Assembly (NCBI RefSeq): GCF_017377505.1
Contig: NZ_JAFREN010000023.1
Span: forward strand, 45,359 to 109,358
DNA: 64,000 nt
Origin: Enterococcus sp. DIV0212c
Lineage (GTDB): Bacteria > Bacillota > Bacilli > Lactobacillales > Enterococcaceae
Direction of reading: 5' to 3'
In this document: one piece after another, positions 35,054-43,090 of the stretch
How the letters are laid out: the number at the start of each line of letters is the position of its first letter
Numbering within the stretch: position 1 is the first letter of the stretch
The notes under the pieces: generated by a model
Databases searched by the model: none
What the model saw: the letters and a program-made list of their open reading frames with translations, nothing else
What the model was told of the DNA's origin: nothing
Position numbers and translations under genes: made by a program

Positions 35054-35737
35054 TTATTTCCCTGGTGCGTCTTGAAGCTCCCAGTAAATGGTTGTTGTAT
35101 AAGCTGTGTTAGCTTTAGCTGTACCAGCTAAAATAGCTAATTGGATACTTTTATTTTTTTCATCAGCAGCTGCTTTTGTCCATTTTTGCATCCAAGTACC
35201 TTCACCGGCTTTTTTGTCTGCCATCATAACTCTTTGGTTTTTTGCTGTTAATGTCACATCAAAACCTTTTGGTGCAACGATTGCTTTTCCTGTACTAGCT
35301 GATACAACTTCATTATTGTTCAATGATAATGTTGCACCTTTTAATTCGTCTTTAGCAGCACTTGTAAAAGCATCAGCTCTAGCATAAAGTGTCCAACCAG
35401 CAGAAGTTCCACGAACGTCTGTTACTTGAGTATATGGATTTTCATTCATGGCATATTCTACTTGATCAGAACCACTGATGTTTACTTCACCAAACGTTAT
35501 GTTTGGCACACGATCAATCGTTAACAGACCTGTATTTCCTGTTCCTGGATTTTCTGGGTCAGTTGGATCTTCGCCTCCTGCTGGGGGACGAATTTCGTTT
35601 TCGTTTCCTGCCAACATTTGAAGCTCAGCAGTTGATTTGCCATCTGATAATTTTTCTGCATGTGCCTCTGTGTTAAAGCTGTTAACGGCTAATACGCCTA
35701 ATACTAGAGATGAGAATAATACTAGATTTTTTTTCAT
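35054..35737 (-). CDS. Secreted WxL-domain protein (type 4), locus B
   Basis: 227 residues. Signal peptide (AHAEK), linker with PPAGGEDPTDPENPGTG, and a WxL domain: LTIDRVPNITFG, VTDVRGTSAGWTL, GEGTWMQKW and IYWELQDAP. It corresponds to the locus A gene at 16430 in both sequence and operon position. It is probably a non-covalently bound wall subunit. ATG with TAGGAG upstream. The dispersed repeat downstream may reduce read-through to the DUF916 gene. Confidence 0.9.
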   Translation of the reverse strand: MKKNLVLFSSLVLGVLAVNSFNTEAHAEKLSDGKSTAELQMLAGNENEIRPPAGGEDPTDPENPGTGNTGLLTIDRVPNITFGEVNISGSDQVEYAMNENPYTQVTDVRGTSAGWTLYARADAFTSAAKDELKGATLSLNNNEVVSASTGKAIVAPKGFDVTLTAKNQRVMMADKKAGEGTWMQKWTKAAADEKNKSIQLAILAGTAKANTAYTTTIYWELQDAPGK

Positions 35738-35761
35738 TTTTACACTCCTATTTTTTTAAAA

Positions 35762-36436
35762 TTATTTTGCTGGTGCGTTCGCCAATATCCAAGTTAAATC
35801 AGCTTTATATTTACCTACTTTTGCATAGCTAGGAATTGTTAAACGAACACCATCTGTAGCTGCTGTTTTGTCATCCATAAATATGTTCGTATATCTACCT
35901 AAGCCTTTATCTTTTGCCGCAGAAAATACTGTTTTAGCAGTACCAGCAGTATCCAATGTTACAGCACTTGTATCAGGAGCATTCACTAAATCCCCTTGCT
36001 TACTTGTCACTTTTCCTTTTGGAATCTCTAATTTCCAACCTTTTACGATAGTATCTGTGTTGCCCTGAACTGTTGAGCTAAAGTTTGTCATAGCCACTTG
36101 AACATTCCAACCAGCACCTGTTCCTCGATCATCAACAACTTCTATCCCTAATTTTTTACCAGTTGCAACTGTTGCAGTACCAACTTCACCAATTTTGATT
36201 TGACCAAAAGCAAAATCAGAAACGGCATTGATAGTGAAGTCGCCTGATCCAGTTCCTGGTCCGATTGGTTCTTCTGGGTCTACTGGTTTTCCTGGATCAA
36301 TTCCGGCAGATTTCGTTACTTCAACTTCTGCTTTAGTTGTTTTTTGTGTTGCTGTATCTGCTGCAAAAGCACTTTGGCCATTGATGAATAAAAGACCAGC
36401 TAATGCAACGCCTGCTAATAAATTAATTTTTTTCAT
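35762..36436 (-). CDS. Secreted WxL-domain protein (type 3), locus B
   Basis: 224 residues. Signal peptide (AFAAD), linker with GKPVDPEEPIGPG, and a WxL domain with FTINAVSDFAFG, VVDDRGTGAGWNV, GDLVNAPD, GRYTNIFMDD and LTWILANAP. It matches 17162 (A) and the WxL domain of the M60 protein at 27992. ATG with AAGGAAG upstream, 24 nt before the next gene. Role as for other WxL-only proteins: a peptidoglycan-bound coat or complex subunit. Confidence 0.9.
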   Translation of the reverse strand: MKKINLLAGVALAGLLFINGQSAFAADTATQKTTKAEVEVTKSAGIDPGKPVDPEEPIGPGTGSGDFTINAVSDFAFGQIKIGEVGTATVATGKKLGIEVVDDRGTGAGWNVQVAMTNFSSTVQGNTDTIVKGWKLEIPKGKVTSKQGDLVNAPDTSAVTLDTAGTAKTVFSAAKDKGLGRYTNIFMDDKTAATDGVRLTIPSYAKVGKYKADLTWILANAPAK

Positions 36437-36462
36437 TTTATTACTTCCTTTTCTTTATCTGA

Positions 36463-37155
36463 TTATTTTGTTCCTGTAGGCGTATCAATTAATGTCCAAG
36501 TAATTGTTGCAGAGTAAGTACCAACAAGGTTTCCACCAGGAATTACTAACTCTACTTGATCAGCCCACGCATTGACCCAAGAACCTTTTCCTTTTTCTTT
36601 AGCTGCCGTGATAAGTTGTGTTTCAGTTGTTCCAATCACTGTTCCTTGAGCATTTGCTGCTGTTGGTGGATTTAATGTATCCCCATTTGCGGATGTTTTA
36701 AACGTTCCAGCAGGAATTTTTACTGTAGCGCCTTTTAATGTTTTAATATTTTTATCATCTGTTTTATCTTCAAAATTGCTGATTTTTGCTCGAACATTCC
36801 AACCAGCACCTGTTCCACGCTTATCTGTTACTTGAATTCCTAATGTTTCTCCATCTTTAGCTACTGCATTTGTTTTTGTTTCGCCACCTGAAATAGCTGC
36901 TGAACCAAAGTTGAATTGAGAAACAGCATCAATCGTCAATAAGCCTACTTGACCTGTTCCACCTTCTTCACCTGGATCAACTGGTTTTTCTGGATCTACA
37001 GGTTCATTGGGATCTGGATTTGTCGGATCTTCTGTTTCAAGACTGAATGTCGCTTTACTATCATATGGTTTTGTACTTTCTGCATGAACTGCTTGTGCAG
37101 CCATAGCAAATGATGTTAATACAACTGCACTTGTTAAAATAATTGTTTTTTTCAT
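36463..37155 (-). CDS. Secreted WxL-domain protein (type 2), locus B
   Basis: 230 residues. Signal peptide (VHAES), a Pro-rich linker (DPNEPVDPEKPVDPGEEGG) and a WxL domain with LTIDAVSQFNFG, VTDKRGTGAGWNV, GKGSWVNAW and ITWTLIDTP. It corresponds to 17865 in locus A. ATG with AAGGAGAG upstream. It sits 14 nt after the type-1 gene, so the two are co-transcribed. Confidence 0.9.
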   Translation of the reverse strand: MKKTIILTSAVVLTSFAMAAQAVHAESTKPYDSKATFSLETEDPTNPDPNEPVDPEKPVDPGEEGGTGQVGLLTIDAVSQFNFGSAAISGGETKTNAVAKDGETLGIQVTDKRGTGAGWNVRAKISNFEDKTDDKNIKTLKGATVKIPAGTFKTSANGDTLNPPTAANAQGTVIGTTETQLITAAKEKGKGSWVNAWADQVELVIPGGNLVGTYSATITWTLIDTPTGTK

Positions 37156-37169
37156 TTAATTTTCTCTCC

Positions 37170-37853
37170 TTATTTCTTTCCTGGTGTGTCTGAAATTGTC
37201 CATGTTAATTGTGCTTGATACTCACCAACTAATACATCTTGTGGAATTGTTAATTTAACTGTTTCTTTACCAAATTGGTCCATCCATGCACCAGCACCCG
37301 TTCCATCTTGTGCTTCAAAAACAGTTTGCGCTTTTGTATTTACTTCCATAACTTCTCTTGTTGTAGGTGCTGTGGAAGTTGTGCCACTTGCTTTAGCTGT
37401 TCCTTTTGGTAAATATAAAGAAGCACCCTTCATAATGATTTTATCGTTTGCTTTTTGTTTAAATTCTGTCATGGCTACTTGAACGGTCCAGCCTTTAGCT
37501 GTTCCGCGAATATCACGAATTTGAAGACTTGGATTTTCATTTTTTGCAGCTATTACTTCTTGTTTACCTGTTAATTGGAAATCCCCAAAATTTAGTGGAG
37601 AAACATATGTGATTGCTAGAACGCCAGTATTTCCTGTCTCTCCTTCCCCACCTTCTCCGCCTTCATCACCAGGAACTTCAGGTTCACCAGGCTTATCGCC
37701 TTTTCCTGCTTCTAAATTTACTAAACCATATGATGTTGCATCTTTCTTCGCTTTTTCGTCTCCTGCCGTATCATCTGCCGCAAATGAGACACTTGGTACT
37801 GCAATACTACCTAATAGTACTGTTGTTAATAACATTGATTTCCATAATTTCAT
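37170..37853 (-). CDS. Secreted WxL-domain protein (type 1), locus B
   Basis: 227 residues, starting MKLWKSMLLTT. Signal peptide (SFAAD), an acidic Gly-rich linker (GDEGGEGGEGETGNTG), and a WxL domain with LAITYVSPLNFG, IRDIRGTAKGWTV, GAGAWMDQFG and LTWTISDTP. Its start lies inside the end of the LPXTG gene (overlap 37807-37853) in another frame, with GGGGGAAG as ribosome site. In locus A the same pair is fused in frame. This overlap suggests translational coupling. Confidence 0.9.
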   Translation of the reverse strand: MKLWKSMLLTTVLLGSIAVPSVSFAADDTAGDEKAKKDATSYGLVNLEAGKGDKPGEPEVPGDEGGEGGEGETGNTGVLAITYVSPLNFGDFQLTGKQEVIAAKNENPSLQIRDIRGTAKGWTVQVAMTEFKQKANDKIIMKGASLYLPKGTAKASGTTSTAPTTREVMEVNTKAQTVFEAQDGTGAGAWMDQFGKETVKLTIPQDVLVGEYQAQLTWTISDTPGKK

Positions 37854-38181
37854 TTTTCTTCCCCCTAATTAAATAATAATAACCCACGATGAAACTTAAA
37901 ATTATTAATGCAAGATACCCCGTAGCTACCCATAAAATCATCTTAACTTCACCGGTGTTTGGTAACCTTTTCCCTTGTCCTAGACCTAAATCACCAAATA
38001 TTCCTCCCTTGTTGTTTGGAGTCTCTTGACCTTTTGATGGTGTGTTGTCATGGACAAAAGTAATACTTGCTTGACTACTTGCACGATTGCCTGTGTTTTG
38101 TTCTTCTGCATTACCGGTTGTTGGATAAAAACTCAAACAAATAATCACCAACAAAAATGCAAGTAATCTTTTCCTCTTCAT
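37807..38181 (-). CDS. Small LPXTG sortase-anchored protein, locus B
   Basis: 124 residues. Signal peptide (GNAEE), SSQASITFVHDN, a short spacer with GIFGDLGLGQGK, sorting signal RLPNTGE, a membrane helix and a positive tail. Small LPXTG proteins are a standard member of WxL gene clusters; sortase links them to the wall, where they may seed the surface complex. I chose ATG 38181 (MKRKR) since an in-frame ATG at 38196 overlaps the AGGGGGAG ribosome site. The last ~16 codons overlap the WxL gene and read NEIMEINVINNST, so the native C-terminus extends beyond the usual tail. Confidence 0.87.
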   Translation of the reverse strand: MKRKRLLAFLLVIICLSFYPTTGNAEEQNTGNRASSQASITFVHDNTPSKGQETPNNKGGIFGDLGLGQGKRLPNTGEVKMILWVATGYLALIILSFIVGYYYLIRGKKNEIMEINVINNSTIR

Positions 38182-38223
38182 ATAACTCCCCCTCATTAAA
38201 TCACTCGTATTAAAATGGTACTG

Positions 38224-38243
38224 TAATACTGTTTAAATAATAC
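38224..38243. promoter_or_regulatory. Motif conserved between divergent regions A and B (copy B)
   Basis: TAATACTGTTTAAATAATAC matches the locus A copy at 19681 in 18 of 20 positions. It lies 43 bp before the LPXTG start codon and may include the surface-operon promoter or a LytTR-regulator site. Confidence 0.45.
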
Positions 38244-38270
38244 CGATACTTTTAAATCACTTAAATCGAA

Positions 38271-38284
38271 TGTAAGCGTTTTTT
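38271..38284. promoter_or_regulatory. cre-like site (CcpA), locus B
   Basis: TGTAAGCGTTTTTT matches 12 of 14 consensus positions. It is in the 228-bp divergent region, at a place similar to the locus A site. Confidence 0.4.
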
Positions 38285-38409
38285 TGTCTTTTTTACGTTT
38301 TTTTCTATTTTTTTTATCAATAAACTCTTCATTTTATTCGTAATATAATTTACTATGTATTAATATTGTTTGATTAATATTTATTTTACAGACTAAGGAG
38401 TACTTTATT

Positions 38410-39162
38410 ATGAGCTTATGTGCTAAAATTTATGTGATAGAAGATGATTATGAATATAGGAAACGAATTATTCAATCTTTAAAAGACTATCACTCTAACT
38501 TTGTTGATTTCGATATTTCTTCTATTGATAATCATTTATTTTTTTTAAAGGATTTACAAACGCTGTCCATTACTGATACGGATGTTTTTATTTTTGATAT
38601 TGAGTTGAAAACAACGTTTACCGGAATCGATTTAGCGACTGAAGTGAGAAAACGAAATAATAACTGTTCGATTATTTTTCTGACTAGTCTAGAGGACAAA
38701 GCTATTTCTATCATTAATAGTGATATCTTTCCACTTGGTTATATCGTGAAAGATGCCACTTATCCAGGGAATTTGAATAGCTCAATCCATAAATTATTAA
38801 CAAAAGTAGAACATCACTTAAAAGATTTTTGGACTGAAAACCCTGATATCGTTACATTAAAAAATGGTGCTGAAAAAGTTTATATCAATTGTAAAAATGT
38901 CCTTTACATTGAATCCGTTAAAGGAGTACGTGGACAAATTTTAATTAAAACTTTTTCAGAAGAAATCATTATCAACGGTCATATTGGAAAAATAAAAAAA
39001 CTTTTACCACAAGACTACTTGATGACCTCATTACTGTCTTATATCATTAACCTCTCAACCATTGCGACACTTGATCGAGCAAATGGCATCGTTACCTTCT
39101 CAAATGGAGAACAATTAAATGTAGGTATCTCAATTATTGATAAAATAAAAAAAGCCTTATAG
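38410..39162 (+). CDS. LytTR-family response regulator, locus B
   Basis: 250 residues, the same length as the locus A protein. The receiver has EDD (11-13), Asp63 (IFDIE), Thr92 and Lys114. The LytTR domain (~150-250) has YINCKNVLYIES and SYIINLSTI. It probably binds direct repeats in the divergent region and activates the locus B surface operon (inference from family and position). ATG with TAAGGAG upstream. HK1 follows after 13 nt, with its ribosome site starting at this gene's stop. Confidence 0.92.
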   Translation: MSLCAKIYVIEDDYEYRKRIIQSLKDYHSNFVDFDISSIDNHLFFLKDLQTLSITDTDVFIFDIELKTTFTGIDLATEVRKRNNNCSIIFLTSLEDKAISIINSDIFPLGYIVKDATYPGNLNSSIHKLLTKVEHHLKDFWTENPDIVTLKNGAEKVYINCKNVLYIESVKGVRGQILIKTFSEEIIINGHIGKIKKLLPQDYLMTSLLSYIINLSTIATLDRANGIVTFSNGEQLNVGISIIDKIKKAL

Positions 39163-39175
39163 GAGGCTCATTACT

Positions 39176-40468
39176 TTGGACAAATCTCTCTTCACATCAT
39201 TATTAGCTATTAATTGCTTTCAATTGATCTGGCTTCTTACCTATAAAAAACTTCTTATGTTGCGTGAAAGTCTTATTCTAACCTTTTGTGTGTTGCTACA
39301 ATTTATGGCAGGGTTTCTTATTAGTTCTCCTTATGTCGCCATTTTTCAACTACCTTTCTTTTTATTACAGTTTATTTTTTCAATCCGACGAGTCAACAAT
39401 TGGTTTGCCCCCTCTTTATTGATTAGTTTTGAAATCTCATTGATTACTCTGTCTTGGCTTCCAACATTAGATACTTGGGATATTTTGCATTACAATCATC
39501 AAATTTCTGAAACGACCTATCTATCTTATTTCTATCTCTTTATTTTTTTACAGCAACTTGCATTATTTTTGATTATTTGTTTAATGAATTATTTATGGAA
39601 ACGATTCTTTCCTTCTGATACACCCTTGTTGCTTCCAAAAAAATATCGATTGCTGTCTATCTCACTTTTATTTATGCTTTTTTTAGCCGTTATAATCAAA
39701 CAAATCAATGTTTTAACTGGAGATACTTTTTCTCTGATGTACAGTTTGTTTATCATCGTTGGGTACACCATTTTAATCAGCTGGAATTTACTAATTGTGA
39801 TCAAGTCCAATAATGAGAAACAATATATCGCGCTTCTATCTGAAACCTATAATCGTGAGAAGAGTAAAATAAGTCTTTCTAATGAATTTCGACAAGATTA
39901 TAAAATGTTCCTACAAAGTTTAACGGCTTATTTAGAGGTTGGTGATAAAGAAAAAGCCATTGAGCAACTCAATGGTATTATCCAATATTCTGACTCTTTA
40001 CTTACCCCAAATTTGTATCGAAAAATTTCTGGGATCGACAATTTACCAATTCAGGCGTTACTCACTAGTTTTCTAAATAAATGTCTCGCCGCAAGTATTC
40101 AACTGAATATACATATAACGGAAAATTTGGCAAACATCGACATGAATATCGTCGATTTTATACGATGCTTTTCTATTCTTTTAGATAATGCCTATGAAGC
40201 AACTGGAAAAACAACTTCACCTTCTATTGAATTATCCATTACTGGAACAGCTGAGACGGTAACGATCGAAGTTGATAACACATATGAAAACAATCAACAA
40301 ATTCCTTTCTCAGCTTTTTTACAAAATAATTTTTCAACAAAAGAAGGGCACCTAGGGAAGGGCTTGTATATCTTTATTACGATATTAAAAAGTTACAAAC
40401 AAAGCAGTCATAACTTTACAAATAAAAACAACCATTTTATTGCTAAATTTACTTTTCCAAAAAAGTAA
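39176..40468 (+). CDS. AgrC/ComD-type sensor protein HK1 with lost phospho-acceptor His, locus B
   Basis: 430 residues with about six membrane helices, then a coiled region and FRQDYKMFL, with Gln240 where the phospho-acceptor His is expected. The ATPase boxes are kept: LLDNAYEA and LGKGLYIF. This is the same loss as in the locus A HK1 (Lys240) but through a different residue, so the loss is either independent or under relaxed constraint. TTG start with TAGGAGG upstream. It is probably the catalytic half of a split kinase acting on HK2 (40529). Confidence 0.88.
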   Translation: MDKSLFTSLLAINCFQLIWLLTYKKLLMLRESLILTFCVLLQFMAGFLISSPYVAIFQLPFFLLQFIFSIRRVNNWFAPSLLISFEISLITLSWLPTLDTWDILHYNHQISETTYLSYFYLFIFLQQLALFLIICLMNYLWKRFFPSDTPLLLPKKYRLLSISLLFMLFLAVIIKQINVLTGDTFSLMYSLFIIVGYTILISWNLLIVIKSNNEKQYIALLSETYNREKSKISLSNEFRQDYKMFLQSLTAYLEVGDKEKAIEQLNGIIQYSDSLLTPNLYRKISGIDNLPIQALLTSFLNKCLAASIQLNIHITENLANIDMNIVDFIRCFSILLDNAYEATGKTTSPSIELSITGTAETVTIEVDNTYENNQQIPFSAFLQNNFSTKEGHLGKGLYIFITILKSYKQSSHNFTNKNNHFIAKFTFPKK

Positions 40469-40528
40469 ATCTCTTTGTTTTTTGAGTTTATACTCTTGTC
40501 GCTGCTGTTAACATAAAAGGAGATTTAT

Positions 40529-41818
40529 ATGGAAACAATTATTTTCATTGGAATGATGATCCTGAACTATTTACAATTTGTTTGGCTTCTAAAGGAAAAG
40601 TCGTTCATTTCTATGCGTCAAATGGTTATTTTATCACTAGTATTACTTTTTCAAATTCCCTCTTACCTGCTCTTTAATGAACCGTATGCTCTAATTATTT
40701 GTTTTAGTATTTTACAACCGATTTTTATAATACGAACTTTAAAAAATTGGTTACCAATGGTACTTTTTCTTTATTTAGAAAATTCATTGATCATTCTTTC
40801 ATGGCTATTCACAAATGATTTATTAACGTTCTTATTTGAAGCAAATCACGTACCTGACACTCTCTACCAGCAATTGTTTCCTGTTTCATTAATCGGACAG
40901 CAACTATTACTTTTTGCTTTAATTCAGCTAGCTAAATGGTTTGATTTAAGACATAATATCTTTGACTCTGTTGCTCAGATTCAAAAGAATTATAAAATAC
41001 CTGCTTTATTATTGAGCGCTCTTTTAATTTCTTTAAGCGCCTTTAAGCACTTAGCTATTTTCCTTGGTTCGACGATCGACTTCTTTTATCTAACGTTTCT
41101 TTTACTAACATTGAGTATTATTTTATGTTCTATTGCTTATTTCTACAGCCTTTATTACCGGGAACAATTAAAGAAAAAGATTTTAAATCAACAATATAGT
41201 AAAGAAATGGAAAAAATCACGCTGGCTGATGAATTCCGGCATGATTATCATAATATTTTATTGAGTTTGATGGGCTATATTGAAAATGATGAGTTAGAAA
41301 AAGCACTGGATTTTGTTTCTTCTGTTGAAAATTATTCTAAGAATCTGTTGGAAGAAGATGAATACGATGAAATCAACCACTTAACGATTCCCGCTGTACA
41401 AGGCTTGCTGATTCAATTTATTGAATCATGTGAAGAAAAGAAGATTCCACTTAACATCTCGATTCCTCAACTGATCCATGAATCAGATATTTCCATTCAG
41501 TTGATTGATTTTATTCGGTGTATCTCTGCTCTGTTTGACTATGCATTAAAAAATAATGTAGAAGGTCACGCTTCAACTTTAAGACTCTCAATCAAAGTAG
41601 AAAAACAAGTATTTTACTTTCATTTAACCAATGTAGAAAATCATTCTGAATTAATCGAAACTACGTATAGACAAAGTACTCGTCCTAAAAATAAGCTTAT
41701 TGAAAGTAATTTACTAACTGCTAAAAAAATTCTTCAGCACTATAAAGAAACGGAGTTTTACATTTCCTCTAGCAAAGAAAAATTTACGCTGACTTTTAGC
41801 TTTCCGATAATCCCTTGA
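40529..41818 (+). CDS. AgrC/ComD-type sensor protein HK2 with degenerate ATPase, locus B
   Basis: 429 residues. About six membrane helices, then FRHDYHNILLSL with His238 intact. The N box reads ALFDYAL (Tyr for Asn) and no G box is visible near the C-terminus (NKLIESNLLTAKKIL). It looks like a phosphotransfer partner of HK1. ATG with AAAAGGAG upstream. The 60-bp gap to HK1 shows no terminator, so the operon should continue. A strong bidirectional terminator follows at 41916. Confidence 0.87.
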   Translation: METIIFIGMMILNYLQFVWLLKEKSFISMRQMVILSLVLLFQIPSYLLFNEPYALIICFSILQPIFIIRTLKNWLPMVLFLYLENSLIILSWLFTNDLLTFLFEANHVPDTLYQQLFPVSLIGQQLLLFALIQLAKWFDLRHNIFDSVAQIQKNYKIPALLLSALLISLSAFKHLAIFLGSTIDFFYLTFLLLTLSIILCSIAYFYSLYYREQLKKKILNQQYSKEMEKITLADEFRHDYHNILLSLMGYIENDELEKALDFVSSVENYSKNLLEEDEYDEINHLTIPAVQGLLIQFIESCEEKKIPLNISIPQLIHESDISIQLIDFIRCISALFDYALKNNVEGHASTLRLSIKVEKQVFYFHLTNVENHSELIETTYRQSTRPKNKLIESNLLTAKKILQHYKETEFYISSSKEKFTLTFSFPIIP

Positions 41819-41915
41819 CTCTCTTAACAACTTATAAGAAAAAAGCTGTAGCTATGCTGAAAAAATTGGTAAGTTTCAACTCTATCTACTTTTATCTCAC
41901 TATTTGATGATAAAT

Positions 41916-41969
41916 AAAAATATCTGAGGAGAAATTCATTTCATAATGATTTTCTCCTCAGATATTTTT
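41916..41969. terminator. Bidirectional terminator between loci B and C
   Basis: A perfect 19-bp stem (41916-41934 with 41951-41969; TATCTGAGGAGAAA and its inverse) flanked by A- and T-runs. It separates convergent HK2 (B) and the locus C winged-helix regulator. Confidence 0.9.
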
Positions 41970-41974
41970 CAGTC

Positions 41975-42661
41975 TCATTTCAAATCCAACATATATCCTT
42001 TAGAACGAACTGTTTTGATAAACCGTGGATTGGTTGTGCTGGCTTCTATTTTATTGCGTAAATGGAACATCAGATTTGCCACTCGATAATTTTTATTTTC
42101 TCCATTTATTTCAGAAACCCATAGTTTTTCTTTGAGCTCATCATAAGAAATTGTTTGGCCTGGACTATTGTATAAAATTTCTAGTGCACTATATTCTTTT
42201 TTAGTTAAAGAAACTTCTTGTTTCCCATCAATCAGTACACTTAAATTTCTTGAAATTAACTCTATTTCTTTTCTTGATGATGATGTATTCGCTAAAAAAT
42301 GCCTCTGGTTATTCAAGTAATGGGAAAGTAAATTCGATAATGTGTAATAAAGTTCCTCTGCTTCCATCTTCATGGGAAAACATGCTTCCGCACCTAATTG
42401 TAGATAAACTATATTTGAACGGGATTCATCAATTGCAGATAACAAATAAATTGGCACCTTCACCTGTTTCTTTAGTTTCATCAACCAGTTACAAGTTTCT
42501 GACATTGTCTCACTAAAAATGATGATAGCATTTAACTCTATTGGATGATCTGTTTGTTCCGTTAAGTTGATTTTAGACAAATTCCACCCTTTATCTGTTA
42601 AAAAATTTAAATGTGCATTCTTTTCTTGTCTCTTTTCCATCAAGTATCCAATCGTATACAT
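41975..42661 (-). CDS. Orphan winged-helix response-regulator-like protein, locus C
   Basis: 228 residues. The receiver-like half has Ser at the phospho-acceptor position (IIIFSETMS) and TCNWLMKL, where the other two have TCCW. The C-terminal OmpR-type winged helix has SLTKKEYSALEIL and RSKGYML. ATG with GGGAGGACG upstream. It lies downstream of the ricin-LRR gene but is separated from it by 429 bp containing a hairpin repeat, so it probably has its own promoter. A strong terminator follows. DNA target unknown. Confidence 0.8.
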   Translation of the reverse strand: MYTIGYLMEKRQEKNAHLNFLTDKGWNLSKINLTEQTDHPIELNAIIIFSETMSETCNWLMKLKKQVKVPIYLLSAIDESRSNIVYLQLGAEACFPMKMEAEELYYTLSNLLSHYLNNQRHFLANTSSSRKEIELISRNLSVLIDGKQEVSLTKKEYSALEILYNSPGQTISYDELKEKLWVSEINGENKNYRVANLMFHLRNKIEASTTNPRFIKTVRSKGYMLDLK

Positions 42662-42861
42662 GATTCGTCCTCCCTCTTCTAAAAAACTTATATTTTTTAA
42701 AAATAATTATGAAACAAAAAATAGGAATTATGTTTTTTAAATCAAACAAATTTTATTATATGTATATTACACTTATTTAAAGATAAAAAAAACACCATGA
42801 ATGCGCTACCAAATAACAATCGTGTATTTTTCAGGATTTTATAGACAATATACATCATATA

Positions 42862-43036
42862 AGAAAGAGGATGGGACAGAAGTGTTTAACCTCGAGAAAT
42901 AAGCGGAAATTCACGAAAATTGTTCTTCAAATTTTTGTGAATTTCAGCTTATTTCCGAAGAGGTTACTTCTGTCTCCACCGTTTATTCGTAGTTAGAGTG
43001 TGGGACAAAAGTGCTTTTTACTTATGTCCCACACAC
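42862..43036 (+). repeat. Dispersed intergenic hairpin repeat, copy 3 (long form)
   Basis: A 175-bp copy with GGGACAGAAGTGTTTAA, an inner stem-loop (AATTCACGAAAATT and inverse) and a diverged end hairpin (GTGTGGGACA...TGTCCCACAC). It fills much of the 429-bp gap 42662-43090; the rest is AT-rich and shows nothing else. It may end the surface transcript. Confidence 0.82.
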
Positions 43037-43090
43037 CTTTCCTATTTATTTTTAATAGTCCTACTTTATTCTTTCACGTTCGTTACTTTG